Shown here piece by piece: positions 53,090 through 62,211 of a stretch of DNA of 64,000 bases; the stretch's first letter is position 1, and every line of letters starts with the position of its first letter. The notes under the pieces are model-generated. The model was given only the letters and a program-made list of their open reading frames with translations, had not been told where the DNA came from and did not search any database. Source of the stretch: Nitrosopumilus sp. GTDB lineage: Archaea; Thermoproteota; Nitrososphaeria; Nitrososphaerales; Nitrosopumilaceae. The stretch is from the NCBI RefSeq assembly GCF_025699125.1, contig NZ_JAILWC010000001.1:228884-292883 (forward strand). The letters are read 5' to 3'. The position numbers were made by a program, and so were the translations under genes.

Positions 53090-54892
53090 TTATTTTATTA
53101 ATTCTTTAAATTCAAACATATTTGATATGCTTTCAAAAATTACTTCGTTTGATGCAATTTCTTTAAATGTATTATTTGTTTTAATCACTTTGGATAAAAT
53201 TTCCATGGCTTGTTTTGTATTGCCTTGTATCATCTGAATCTTTGATTTTTGATATTGTGCATAATAATAGCGGTCGTCATTCTCTGGAATTTGCTCTAGA
53301 CAAAGAATTGCATCCTCGTATTTTTGTTGAGAAAAAAACGCCATAGATTTTTTCAAAATTATGTTTGAATCCAGAGGATTCACGCTCAGTGCTTTTTCAA
53401 AAGAATCTATTGCCTTCTCAAAATTATTCAAAATTAGGTGTGTTTTGCCAAGTTCATAGAATGCTTGTGGATTATTTTTGTTATTTTGGATTATTTTCAT
53501 GGCTATTTGACCTGCTTCTTCATGACGCCCAAGAATGGATAATAGGTGGGATTTTCTCTCTAAAATTGATGTTGATGATGATTTTGATAATAGTTGATTA
53601 GTATAAGATAACCCGTTTTCATAATTTCCCACTTTTAATGATAGTTCAGCTGCATTTTCCAGTGCTTCAATATTGTCTGGTTCTGATTTGAGGATGTTTT
53701 CTATACATAGAAGAGCTTCTTGAAATTCTTGTTTTTGAGCAAATATTCTTGCTTTGTAAATGAGAGCAATATTGTTTGTTTTTGTTTTACCTAAAACCCC
53801 ATTAAAAATAGTTAATGCAGCAGCAGTTTTATTGTTGTTGAATAACAATATTCCTTTCTTTAATAATTGCTCTCTGGGTTCTGTTGTTGAATCTACCAAA
53901 TGATCACAACACTCTATTGCTTCATCAAGTTTTCCATTTTTTTCTAACAATTCGATTTTATAATTTAATGCTTCTTTATGGTTTGGTGAAATTTCTAAAA
54001 TTTTTTCAAAATTGGACATTGCCTCATTAGTATTATTTATGTCCATGTGTGTTTTTCCTAAAAGCAGATGTGCCTCTATATTGTTTGGTGTTTTATTTAG
54101 TACTTTTTTAAAGTGTGCAATTGCATCATTAAAATTATTGATTTCAACATATATTTTTCCTAAAAGCAAATGAGCTTCTACATGGTTTGGTGAAATCTCT
54201 ACAAGTTTATTCAAATATATTAAAGCCTTTTGATATTCATTTTGTTTTGTAAATGTATGTCCTAGCAACAATAATGAATCAACATGATCATTATCTGCAA
54301 TGATTGATTCTAATATGCTAATTCCATCTTGAATATTTCCAATTTTTATTTGTGATTTTCCTAAATAAAATTTGGCCTCTAAATTTTCAGATTCTAAATC
54401 TAGTATGTTTTGAAACTGTTTAATTGCTTCTGAAAAATTTTGTTTTGCAAACATGATTTTCCCTTTCATAAAAAACGCCTCTGGAATATTCTTATATGTA
54501 ATTAAGGCTTCATCATAACATGTTAGCGCCTCATCTAATTTTGATAATTTAAAAAGACATAATCCCTTGTTACATAAAGCTGAATATGATTGAGGGTTTT
54601 TTGCTAAGGCACTTTCATAGTACCTTAATGATTCAGAAAATTTTCTACATGCAAGAAAATAGTTTGCAAGATTTAGATCATCTGTAAAATCTTCAAAATC
54701 ATCATCTCCGTCAATTTCTCCTTTAATTCTCTCTCTTGATTCTAATAATTTCTCGATTTTTGATCTTACTTCCGTATCAATTTGGGGTAATTTAGGAAAT
54801 AACGTTCTAAATGATACTCTATTTTCCTCCAAAATACTGCCTATTAGGCCATTTACCATCTTAAATTTGACTAACGCAGAATTTGCAGACAT
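53090..54892 (-). CDS. TPR-repeat protein
   Basis: A 600-residue protein made of about 13 tetratricopeptide repeats of 34 residues (LCNKGLCLFKLSKLDEALTCYDEAL, AHLLLGKIYVEINNFNDAIAHFKKVL and so on), with a short acidic N-terminal region. Such repeats hold protein partners. It has an operator copy and is probably a scaffold in the signalling regulon. The partner is not evident. Confidence 0.85.
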   Translation of the reverse strand: MSANSALVKFKMVNGLIGSILEENRVSFRTLFPKLPQIDTEVRSKIEKLLESRERIKGEIDGDDDFEDFTDDLNLANYFLACRKFSESLRYYESALAKNPQSYSALCNKGLCLFKLSKLDEALTCYDEALITYKNIPEAFFMKGKIMFAKQNFSEAIKQFQNILDLESENLEAKFYLGKSQIKIGNIQDGISILESIIADNDHVDSLLLLGHTFTKQNEYQKALIYLNKLVEISPNHVEAHLLLGKIYVEINNFNDAIAHFKKVLNKTPNNIEAHLLLGKTHMDINNTNEAMSNFEKILEISPNHKEALNYKIELLEKNGKLDEAIECCDHLVDSTTEPREQLLKKGILLFNNNKTAAALTIFNGVLGKTKTNNIALIYKARIFAQKQEFQEALLCIENILKSEPDNIEALENAAELSLKVGNYENGLSYTNQLLSKSSSTSILERKSHLLSILGRHEEAGQIAMKIIQNNKNNPQAFYELGKTHLILNNFEKAIDSFEKALSVNPLDSNIILKKSMAFFSQQKYEDAILCLEQIPENDDRYYYAQYQKSKIQMIQGNTKQAMEILSKVIKTNNTFKEIASNEVIFESISNMFEFKELIK

Positions 54893-54930
54893 TAATTATG
54901 CAGAGATTTTTGTTGTAATAGCATTCTGTA

Positions 54931-54949
54931 CGTTCAATTTGTTTAAACT
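54931..54949 (-). promoter_or_regulatory. Weak operator copy for the TPR gene
   Basis: In gene orientation AGTTTA-N7-TGAACG, 7 of 12 arm matches, 39 bp before the start at 54892. Confidence 0.35.
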
Positions 54950-54975
54950 GAGCATTTTTGTTGGAAATATTTGTG

Positions 54976-54994
54976 CGTTCAATTCGGGTGAACT
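54976..54994 (+). promoter_or_regulatory. Weak operator copy for the large surface protein
   Basis: CGTTCA-N7-TGAACT has the exact inverted repeat GTTCA/TGAAC with 7 bp between. It ends 35 bp before the TTG at 55029. A/T-rich TATA-like GATTATAATG follows at 54998-55007. Confidence 0.35.
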
Positions 54995-55028
54995 TATGAT
55001 TATAATGTTCATTTAAGTTGTTTATATA

Positions 55029-57350
55029 TTGAAATCAATATTATTTGGAGTATCTCTTTTGTTGACTTTTTCTGTCATAGGCTATGCTTATGCAATAGAA
55101 AATGAGTATGAATTGGAATATAATCTTCTTCCTAACAAAATTCATGAAAATGATATAGTTACTTTAGAAGTGTATAACACACATGGCAGTAAAGTATCTT
55201 TGGATAAAATACGTGATCTGAAAGTTGAATCTCTTGACAAATCCATTATTGAAGTAATTGATTTTGAAAAAATCCATCCCTACAAAACCTTGATTAAATT
55301 AAAAGCATATGATGAGGGTGAAACAATTCTTTATGTTTTCACTGAAGGTTCTACATTATTGGAGATTCCTGTAAAAGTTTATGGAAATAATCTTCCAAAA
55401 AACATCTCTCTTGATCTATTTCCTGATGTTTTTGAAATAGACCAAAACAATCAAGGAATATTGTCACTTTTACTTACCGATGAAAATGGTATGGTGACAA
55501 GAGCAGACAAAGATTATTTAATAAAACTTGGTGCTTCAAAATCGGGAGTTATCACTTTTAGTGATTCTACTGCGATTATATCTAAGGGGGAGTTTGAAAC
55601 CATGCAAACTTTTACGGTAAATAAAAAAGGATTAATCACTATTACTGCAAAGTCTGATGATCTTGAATCATCTAAATTATTAACTGTTGATGAATCTGCT
55701 GACAGAGAAATTCAAATATTTATAATTCCTGAAGATATTAGTTCGTCTAACACTTCAAGTGGACATTTAATTGCACAGCTATTTTCCAATGGAAAGTTAA
55801 TCAAAGCTACAAAAGATATCACTGTTTTCTATGAAATTGAAAGTTCAACTGATTCAGAAACTGTAAACACAAGTTCTGATGTTAATACTATAAACCCTAA
55901 TGGATACTTTCAAATTAAAAAAGGGCAAACTTATGGACATGAGTTATTTTCAATTCAAAAAGGCGAAACTGACTCCTACACACTTACTGCAACAACTCAA
56001 GATCCATTAGTAATAGTCGAAGAAACATTTGAAACAATAGATGTTGAATTGTATGGGCATGAACAAATAAAATTTGAACCCCTATCTGTTTTATCGGATG
56101 GTTCTAGGCAATTAATAGGCGTGCTTTATCTTGAAGATGAAAATGGTCATCCTGTAACTGCTGATAGAGATATTGTTGTTCCATTTACTACCTCTGATAA
56201 AACAATCTCTATTGAGAATTCGATTATTAAAAGAGGATTTGAATCTGCTTTGGTATTTGGGAACATGGGGTATTTTGTTCCTGCAAATTCTAACATTGCC
56301 CCAAATATTCCCAACTCTGAAGTTGTTACACTAGATATTGATGGATTTGATGAGGATTCTGTATCCTTGAAGACCTATGTGTCTACAGATCATTTTCTAA
56401 AAGGTGAACGACATTGGATTGCTGTATATATGGAATCTTCTGATGGGTTGTTTCAAATTCCAAATTACCTGCAAATTGATATCTCTGATTCTGATATATT
56501 TGCAGTTGATAAAGAAAACATAATGAAATATCCTTATTTTACAATAATCCCTATAATGGCAGTTAATTCAGGTGATGACGATTTAGTAATTAATGCAGGT
56601 GAATTTGAAACTAGTATTTCATTATCTAGTGTTTCATCAAAACCTGATTCATTATCCCTTGACTATTCTGATAGATTATTTAATGGAGTTAAAGATACAT
56701 TTGTTTTGCAAATATTAGATTCCTCAGGATTCCCTGTAAAAATCAATGAAGACATTAATGTCAAAATATTTTCTTCTGATTCCTCCATACTTGATTTTCC
56801 CAAAAGTGTAACAATTCCCAAAAAGTCTAGTTTTACATTGTTTGATCTAGAACCTGCATCTTCTGGAACCTTTGATGTTTCTTTTGTTTCTGAGGGATTA
56901 CCAATACTTACTGAAGAGATCGTCGTCGAGGAAATTACCCCTACAATACAAATTACTAGCGCCGATATTGTGGAAGAAGGAGACTCTTTTATTGTTTCAA
57001 TTTTGGCAAAACAAAATGGAGTTCCTTTGCAAAATGCTCCTGTTATTTGGGAATTAGAGGGCGGTATTACTACTATCAGTGATGAACAAACTGGTCCCAC
57101 AGGTGAGGCAATTGCATCTATAATTTCTACTTCGGATGAATCTGTAAAGATTTTGGCTAGTATTGACGGTCCTATTCAATCAGCATTTGCATCAAAAATT
57201 ATCAAAGTCAATGCAACATCTATTGAAATGATTCAAGAATCTGATGATTCATTTAAGAAACCTGACGTTGCAGGATTTGATCCTATATTAATTATGGTCC
57301 CTGCTGTAATTGTGGGGATGATATTTTATATGAAAAGAAAGTCAAAATAA
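55029..57350 (+). CDS. Large surface protein with Ig-like repeats and C-terminal anchor
   Basis: A 773-residue extracytoplasmic protein. It has a signal peptide (ILFGVSLLLTFSVIGYAYA), several beta-sandwich repeats resembling Ig-like or invasin/BIG domains (DRDIVVPFTTSDKTISIENS, LFNGVKDTFVLQILDSSGFPVKINEDI), and a C-terminal membrane helix (ILIMVPAVIVGMIFYM) before KRKSK. It is a likely cell-surface or S-layer-associated protein. The TTG at 55029 is the start. Confidence 0.75.
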   Translation: MKSILFGVSLLLTFSVIGYAYAIENEYELEYNLLPNKIHENDIVTLEVYNTHGSKVSLDKIRDLKVESLDKSIIEVIDFEKIHPYKTLIKLKAYDEGETILYVFTEGSTLLEIPVKVYGNNLPKNISLDLFPDVFEIDQNNQGILSLLLTDENGMVTRADKDYLIKLGASKSGVITFSDSTAIISKGEFETMQTFTVNKKGLITITAKSDDLESSKLLTVDESADREIQIFIIPEDISSSNTSSGHLIAQLFSNGKLIKATKDITVFYEIESSTDSETVNTSSDVNTINPNGYFQIKKGQTYGHELFSIQKGETDSYTLTATTQDPLVIVEETFETIDVELYGHEQIKFEPLSVLSDGSRQLIGVLYLEDENGHPVTADRDIVVPFTTSDKTISIENSIIKRGFESALVFGNMGYFVPANSNIAPNIPNSEVVTLDIDGFDEDSVSLKTYVSTDHFLKGERHWIAVYMESSDGLFQIPNYLQIDISDSDIFAVDKENIMKYPYFTIIPIMAVNSGDDDLVINAGEFETSISLSSVSSKPDSLSLDYSDRLFNGVKDTFVLQILDSSGFPVKINEDINVKIFSSDSSILDFPKSVTIPKKSSFTLFDLEPASSGTFDVSFVSEGLPILTEEIVVEEITPTIQITSADIVEEGDSFIVSILAKQNGVPLQNAPVIWELEGGITTISDEQTGPTGEAIASIISTSDESVKILASIDGPIQSAFASKIIKVNATSIEMIQESDDSFKKPDVAGFDPILIMVPAVIVGMIFYMKRKSK

Positions 57351-57380
57351 ATTCATTTTCTATGAATTAATTTTTTAAAG

Positions 57381-58139
57381 TTAAAATTCTGCAAGTCGTT
57401 TTAGTTCTTTTAATATTTTATCATTATTTTGTATTATGTCTTCTGGTGTGCAATTAAGCATGTGTCCATTCTCTATTTTATAAAATTTCCATTCCTCGCA
57501 AATTGTATTATTTGAAATATTTGAATTATCATACTTCCAATCAAATCCGTTAATTGTGTCTGGATCTGGAAATGACGGTCCTCTCTGAAGAATCATTGTT
57601 TCCTTCTCATAATTTATCTTGACTTTGGAATTTAATGCGCCTGGATACATAAAAATAACATTTGGATGAGAAGTTATTGCTAAAAATTCGTTTTCTGTAA
57701 CAAATTCATTATGTAACAAAACTATTGAATCATAATTGTTCAAAATCTCAGGATTTTTATCAATATCTATGTCATCTATTACACTATATCCTAAGAATTC
57801 TAAAACCCTAAAACTTTTTGCACCTACAGAAAAAATAGGATCATAATATTCTTCAATTTTCACTTCTGAACATGTATCACATCTGCCCAAATAGAAGTCA
57901 TGAATTCCTCCCCATGCATACGCTGTTTGTGTGAGAATAGGATATATCACTGCAGTTTTTTCAGGGGCGCTAAGTTCGTCATATTGCTCAAAAAATCGAG
58001 TCTCTGGCATTTGAGATATTCTATACTCATCAAAATCATTAGATGTGTTTAGTGCTTCTGAAGAACCTGTTTTCAAAATAATTATCACTGATAACATAAT
58101 CAAAATTGAACAAATCATAATTTTTCTACTTATCGGCAA
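57381..58139 (-). CDS. Secreted protein of unknown function
   Basis: A 252-residue protein with a signal or anchor segment (IMICSILIMLSVIIIL). The mature part has a possible Cys pair CDTC near 108-111 and a domain with KSFRVLEFLGYSVIDDIDIDKNPEILNNYDSIVLLHNEFVTENEF, followed by HPNVIFMYPGAL. The latter reads like an alpha/beta fold with a nucleotide- or sugar-type site, but no family is assigned. Confidence 0.6.
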   Translation of the reverse strand: MPISRKIMICSILIMLSVIIILKTGSSEALNTSNDFDEYRISQMPETRFFEQYDELSAPEKTAVIYPILTQTAYAWGGIHDFYLGRCDTCSEVKIEEYYDPIFSVGAKSFRVLEFLGYSVIDDIDIDKNPEILNNYDSIVLLHNEFVTENEFLAITSHPNVIFMYPGALNSKVKINYEKETMILQRGPSFPDPDTINGFDWKYDNSNISNNTICEEWKFYKIENGHMLNCTPEDIIQNNDKILKELKRLAEF

Positions 58140-58173
58140 TATTTTCTATGCCTAAGAATAATACAAAAAGAAC

Positions 58174-58192
58174 TATTTGTTCGAATTAAACA
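58174..58192 (-). promoter_or_regulatory. 19-bp operator for the secreted protein at 57381
   Basis: In gene orientation TGTTTA-N7-CAAATA, 10 of 12 arm matches, 35 bp before the ATG at 58139. Confidence 0.6.
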
Positions 58193-58200
58193 ATATGAAA

Positions 58201-58219
58201 GGTTTGTTCATGGTGGACA
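58201..58219 (+). promoter_or_regulatory. 19-bp operator for the metzincin-like gene
   Basis: GGTTTG-N7-TGGACA ends 41 bp before the ATG at 58260. TATA-like CATATATCG lies at 58226-58234. Together with 58174-58192 it forms a divergent pair. Confidence 0.45.
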
Positions 58220-58259
58220 GACTCTCATATATCGATGAATAATTAATAAACAAATTCAA

Positions 58260-59108
58260 ATGTTAGGCATATCTTATGTTCTTAAAAATAAGAAATTAAT
58301 TCATTTCACTAAAAAAAATCTCCCACCTAGAACAAAAGTATCCAAAATTAAACATCAGAAATCAATTCTAGTTTTACAAATTGGAATACTGATATTTTTT
58401 GGAGGTTATTTTACTGGACTTCCATCTTCATCTGGTGAAAATGAAGAACTTCTAAATTATGTTGGCCTTTTTAATTCCGAACATACTGTCGAAAATTTGA
58501 GAGGTGATTCTATTAGTCTTTCTAAATACTGGAGACTTTCTCAAGGATCTTCATTAAGTGTAAATATTCTAAACCCTGTTTCAATTTCTAACGAATCCAT
58601 TGAAACTATTCGGGAATCTATATTATCAAAAGAAAAAATTAATCTCGAAGATTCTTTATTGCACAAAGGACCTCAAAACTCTTTCTCAAATTATTACATT
58701 GGTTGGGCTGGAGCCCTTGAAAATACTCCTGAAACAAAAATTCCAATCCCCAAAAATTTTGAAGTTCTAAACTCACAAAAATCAAATGGTGATATTGTTG
58801 TGATTTTATCAAACATTAAAGATCGTTCAGGTAATACTGGTTATACCAAAACAATTCTGGAAGGCGAAGAAATTGTCAAAGCCTTTATAACAATTTATGA
58901 TGTTGATTCACTTTCAAATACTCAGCTTGGAACAATTATGAGACATGAATTTGGACATGCGTTGGGATTGGGACATTCAACTGCTCCTGAAGATCTCATG
59001 GCCCCAACTATTGATATGACTTATCCATATATCTCAGACTGTAACATAATTGCAATGACTGATTTGTATAATGAGAATTCTGATGGGACTACAATATGTG
59101 AAAAATGA
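58260..59108 (+). CDS. Membrane-anchored metzincin-like zinc protease
   Basis: A 282-residue protein with an N-terminal basic stretch and one membrane helix (SILVLQIGILIFFGGYFTG). The catalytic motif HEFGHALGLGH places His229, Glu230, His233 and His239, matching the metzincin signature HExxHxxGxxH. A later Met (DLMAPTIDM) may be the Met-turn. It lacks an obvious propeptide. It would cut extracellular proteins, perhaps surface or filament proteins. Confidence 0.85.
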   Translation: MLGISYVLKNKKLIHFTKKNLPPRTKVSKIKHQKSILVLQIGILIFFGGYFTGLPSSSGENEELLNYVGLFNSEHTVENLRGDSISLSKYWRLSQGSSLSVNILNPVSISNESIETIRESILSKEKINLEDSLLHKGPQNSFSNYYIGWAGALENTPETKIPIPKNFEVLNSQKSNGDIVVILSNIKDRSGNTGYTKTILEGEEIVKAFITIYDVDSLSNTQLGTIMRHEFGHALGLGHSTAPEDLMAPTIDMTYPYISDCNIIAMTDLYNENSDGTTICEK

Positions 59109-59159
59109 GCTTAGATTCAACAAACAAGTCTTGATAACTAAAAAATTGGTAAAACAGAA

Positions 59160-59630
59160 ATGGTCAAAAAATTACTAATCGCAGAAGACAACAAATTTAC
59201 TGCGATGCAATATAAAAAATTCTTTGAAGCAAATGGTTATGATGTTGATATCTTTAACAATGGTGCTATCTGTCTTCAAAAATATGAAAACGAATTAAGA
59301 TACAGGAAAATTGTATTAAAGGATAAAACACCTCCCTATGATTATGTTTTATTAGATCAGGATATGCCAAAAATGACGGGTACTGTAGTATCTGAAAAAA
59401 TCCACAGACAATGTCCTCGACAAAGAATTATTTTCTTGTCTGCATATGGTCAAAGCATCATGCAATCAAATGAAAGCACAAAAGATTCCTATCTTCAGAT
59501 CATGCAAAAACCCTTTTCTTTGGAATTTTTACTAAAGAAAATTACTCCAAGATCCTTTTCAAGTATAAAAAGATCTAACCAAGAAAATAATCTATTAACT
59601 GCAACTCAAAGTCCAGAAACAATCCGATAA
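59160..59630 (+). CDS. Response regulator, receiver domain with enlarged loop
   Basis: A 156-residue receiver starting LLIAEDNKFTAMQYKK, a paralogue of the one at 30684. The phosphoacceptor is Asp66 in VLLDQDMPKMTG. About 15 extra residues come before strand 3 (YENELRYRKIVLKDKTPPYD). The Lys of MQKPF is present. A weak partial operator with the arm CAAACA lies at 59121-59126. It converges with the PAS kinase gene, a possible partner. Confidence 0.84.
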   Translation: MVKKLLIAEDNKFTAMQYKKFFEANGYDVDIFNNGAICLQKYENELRYRKIVLKDKTPPYDYVLLDQDMPKMTGTVVSEKIHRQCPRQRIIFLSAYGQSIMQSNESTKDSYLQIMQKPFSLEFLLKKITPRSFSSIKRSNQENNLLTATQSPETIR

Positions 59631-59656
59631 TTTTGCTTAAAGATAAGTGACTTTCA

Positions 59657-60808
59657 TTAAAAATGAGAATCAATGAGATCATTATCTATTCCTTTTTTTG
59701 GAATTCTGATTGTAAATATTGTGGGTGGTGAAGTGACGAAAATTTTTCCTCCATGTCCGCTAATTATTGATTTAACACTGGCTAATCCTAGGCCTGTTCC
59801 TTGCTGTTTTGTAGTAAATAAAGGTTCAAAAATTTCTTCTATTATGTCACTTGGAATTCCTTTTCCTGAATCTTTAATTTTGATGACTATGTTTTCTCCT
59901 TTATCTTCTAAAATAATTTCTATGGTGCCTTTTCCTTCAATTCCTTGAATTGCATTTAAAATTAAATTGGTAATAGCAACTGAAAGTCGTTTTTTATCAC
60001 AATAAATTTCAAAATCGTTTTTAGAAATTTCAAAATAAATTCTGTCTGGAAGATTAATTGAATCTAACGAGTCTGCAATGATTTCCGAAATTAGGGTTTT
60101 TTCAAATCGCATAGGTTCTTTTCTAATGAAGCCTAACACATCGTCTATTTGATGAGATATTCTGTCAATTGCGCGCTCAACTCTATCAAAATGCTTTGTT
60201 TCTAATTCATTTTTGCCATATATGATCTTGAGATTTTCAAGTGATACTCTAATTATTGAAAGGGGATTTCTAATATCATGTGATAATCTTGCTGCTAGTT
60301 CTCCAATAGTGACTAGTTTTTCTTGCTTAACCAATTTTTTTGATTGTTCTTCAATTATTTGATTGGATTTTTGTAATTTCATTAACGTCTCTTCCATTTT
60401 ACTTTCTTTTTCTTTTTGATTTGTAATGTCAAAACGTATGGCGATATATTCTAAAATTTCTCCATCTTGATTTTTAATAGGTATAATGGTTGCTTTGTTC
60501 CAAAAGAGCTCTCCGTTTTTTCTTTGATTACAAATTTCTCCAGTCCATATTTCTCCTTTCGAGATTGTTGCCCATAACTCATCATAGTATTCTATGGGAT
60601 GTACGCCACTTTTCAACATTAATAGATCTGTTCCAATTATTTCATTTTCTGTAAATCCTGAAATTTCACAAAACTTTTGATTTACATGTGTAACAATTCC
60701 ATTTGTATTCATCACTGTTACGATTGATGAAGAATCAATCGCTCTTCGTAAATTGTCTTCTAGAGAATTTTGTTTTTCCATTTTGGATATCTTCGTTTTC
60801 TCTGCCAT
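59657..60808 (-). CDS. Soluble PAS sensor histidine kinase
   Basis: A kinase of about 383 residues. The PAS domain spans about 20-135 (SSIVTVMNTNGIVTHVNQKFCEISGFTENEIIG, WTGEICNQRKNGELFWNKA). The linker coiled coil and phosphoacceptor His follow in AARLSHDIRNPLSIIRVS. The ATP domain shows NLILNAIQGIEG, DSGKGIP, IFEPLFTTKQQGTGLGLAS. The kinases at 3795 and 62508 share the HD-x-RNPL box and C-terminal order. I chose the ATG at 60808. Confidence 0.9.
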   Translation of the reverse strand: MAEKTKISKMEKQNSLEDNLRRAIDSSSIVTVMNTNGIVTHVNQKFCEISGFTENEIIGTDLLMLKSGVHPIEYYDELWATISKGEIWTGEICNQRKNGELFWNKATIIPIKNQDGEILEYIAIRFDITNQKEKESKMEETLMKLQKSNQIIEEQSKKLVKQEKLVTIGELAARLSHDIRNPLSIIRVSLENLKIIYGKNELETKHFDRVERAIDRISHQIDDVLGFIRKEPMRFEKTLISEIIADSLDSINLPDRIYFEISKNDFEIYCDKKRLSVAITNLILNAIQGIEGKGTIEIILEDKGENIVIKIKDSGKGIPSDIIEEIFEPLFTTKQQGTGLGLASVKSIISGHGGKIFVTSPPTIFTIRIPKKGIDNDLIDSHF

Positions 60809-60924
60809 GACCAATACAACAAAATAATGTTGAATTGCTTTGATTTATGTGCATCTCACATAATAATATAATAATGTCCACATTTTCCGAAATCGGTAAT
60901 TCGATTATTTTTAATAAAATGAAC

Positions 60925-61320
60925 CTATCTTCTTTCTTCTGATTTAATTTCCCACTTTTTAGTACCGAATCTTGAAGTTTCTAATTCCAAGTGCCCTATG
61001 ACTTTATCTCCATTGAGAACTTTGGCATAATCTGATTTTTTCCTACGAATGATCCTTGCTTCTTCTTTATATCCTCCTTCTATCATTTTTATTCCAAATC
61101 TTTTTCCAGCTTTGGAGATTAACTTCCTACTTTTAACTGAGTCATCTGATAATAATAATAAATCAAAGTCACCAAAATTCTGTGTAGATAAAATACTATT
61201 TTTTAATTTTACTTGCAATTTTAAATCTGAATCTTTCGCTTGTTCGTTTAACCAACTTGCAACTTTTTCACCATTGCCTTTTTCAGCTCCATAAACCTGT
61301 TCTTTCATGGATTTACTCAC
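60925..61320 (-). CDS. Hypothetical protein
   Basis: A 131-residue charged protein starting MSKSMKEQVYGAEKGNGEKV, with a mixed alpha/beta pattern (DFDLLLLSDDSVKSRKLISKAGKRFGIKMIEGG) and a basic end. No domain is recognised. No operator copy precedes it. Confidence 0.5.
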   Translation of the reverse strand: MSKSMKEQVYGAEKGNGEKVASWLNEQAKDSDLKLQVKLKNSILSTQNFGDFDLLLLSDDSVKSRKLISKAGKRFGIKMIEGGYKEEARIIRRKKSDYAKVLNGDKVIGHLELETSRFGTKKWEIKSEERR

Positions 61321-61444
61321 AACAATCTATTAATATGATTTTTTAATAATTCTGTTTTTTTAGTTTGACGGCTGTATTTCTGCCAATTTGGAATTGGTTT
61401 TTTACCTATTTTTCCATCTAATCTATAACTTTTCTTGTGATAAT

Positions 61445-61693
61445 ATGAATATGTACAAGATATCTGTTCATCTAGGTACCTGTATTGCAACCCAACAAAA
61501 CAAACCTACCTCATATTGGACTGTGTTGAACCATTATGGGATAACTCATACTGATCTAAAAAAACTGAATTTATCATACGAAGAACTCTATGAGATATAT
61601 AAGATAATTCAAAGACATGAAGAAATACGTGAATTCCTTAAAAATCTAAAGGAAAAAATTGCAATGACTGCAAAAAATAACAACGTATCATAA
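61445..61693 (+). CDS. Hypothetical protein
   Basis: About 82 residues with a helical, charged C-terminal half (LKKLNLSYEELYEIYKIIQRHEEIREFLKN). The upstream part of the longer frame (from 61388) is hydrophobic and lacks support. I chose the ATG at 61445, close to a TATA-like ATCTATAAC at 61418-61426. No function assigned. Confidence 0.45.
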   Translation: MNMYKISVHLGTCIATQQNKPTSYWTVLNHYGITHTDLKKLNLSYEELYEIYKIIQRHEEIREFLKNLKEKIAMTAKNNNVS

Positions 61694-61810
61694 TTCAGAT
61701 TAGAGATTTCACATTTTTTGAAATTTGAACAGGTTGCCTACTTTGCACATACAACACCCCATTAACCAATCTGTTGTAATTATGTTGTCATCGATAACTC
61801 TCAATGGGAT

Positions 61811-61850
61811 GTCGCGTCCTTTGCGACTCCCCCTTTTAGGGGGTTCGATT
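61811..61850 (+). terminator. Two hairpins followed by a T-tract
   Basis: GTCGC-7 nt-GCGAC at 61811-61827 and CCCCC-5 nt-GGGGG at 61829-61843 are adjacent stems, then TTCGATTTTTTT. The second is strong and looks like a transcription stop for the rightward gene ending at 61693, or part of a structured small RNA. The GC-rich stem stands out from the AT-rich surroundings. Confidence 0.45.
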
Positions 61851-61921
61851 TTTTTATTTTCAAAATTACATATTTTATTAAAATGATTTCTCTTTCTGTT
61901 GTGTATTTGACTAAATTTATT

Positions 61922-61940
61922 TGTTTTATGTGAACAAACC
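61922..61940 (+). promoter_or_regulatory. 19-bp operator for the DUF1059 gene
   Basis: TGTTTT-N7-CAAACC, 10 of 12 arm matches, ends 33 bp before the ATG at 61973. TATA-like TTATTTATAT lies about 12 bp downstream. Confidence 0.6.
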
Positions 61941-61972
61941 AAATGATTTATTTATATTTTTAAAAGAACAAC

Positions 61973-62137
61973 ATGGTAAAAATATCCTGTAACAATTATG
62001 GATTTGATTGTAGTTTTGAAATAAATGGCAATACAAATGAAGTAATTGAAAAATATCAAAAGCATTCTATAGATGAACATGGAATAGAATATAGCACTGA
62101 AGGGATTAATCAATTGCTTCTTAGAATGAAGAACTAA
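61973..62137 (+). CDS. DUF1059-like small protein
   Basis: A 54-residue protein. The pattern SCNNYGFDCSF, then E.I.KYQKHSIDEHGIEY, matches DUF1059 (two Cys in SC...G.DC.F and the closing His-x-x-x-HG segment). DUF1059 proteins are small, often archaeal and of unknown function; metal binding through Cys/His is plausible. The start fits operator and TATA spacing. It was too short for a simple length cut but is well supported by the family pattern. Confidence 0.75.
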   Translation: MVKISCNNYGFDCSFEINGNTNEVIEKYQKHSIDEHGIEYSTEGINQLLLRMKN

Positions 62138-62211
62138 CATTGTTTATTCTGTTTAGAACATTCTATGAGTTGATTTTTTTGATAATATGAGAAATTTATG
62201 AATATTAATTA

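Noticed and set aside
61709-61942. Minus-strand frame of 77 residues over the double hairpin
   Set aside because: It would translate the stems and T-tract, has an odd composition, and no start signal; the region is better read as a non-coding structure.
61952-62140. Minus-strand frame of 62 residues
   Set aside because: It is antisense to the DUF1059 gene, which has the family pattern, operator and TATA.
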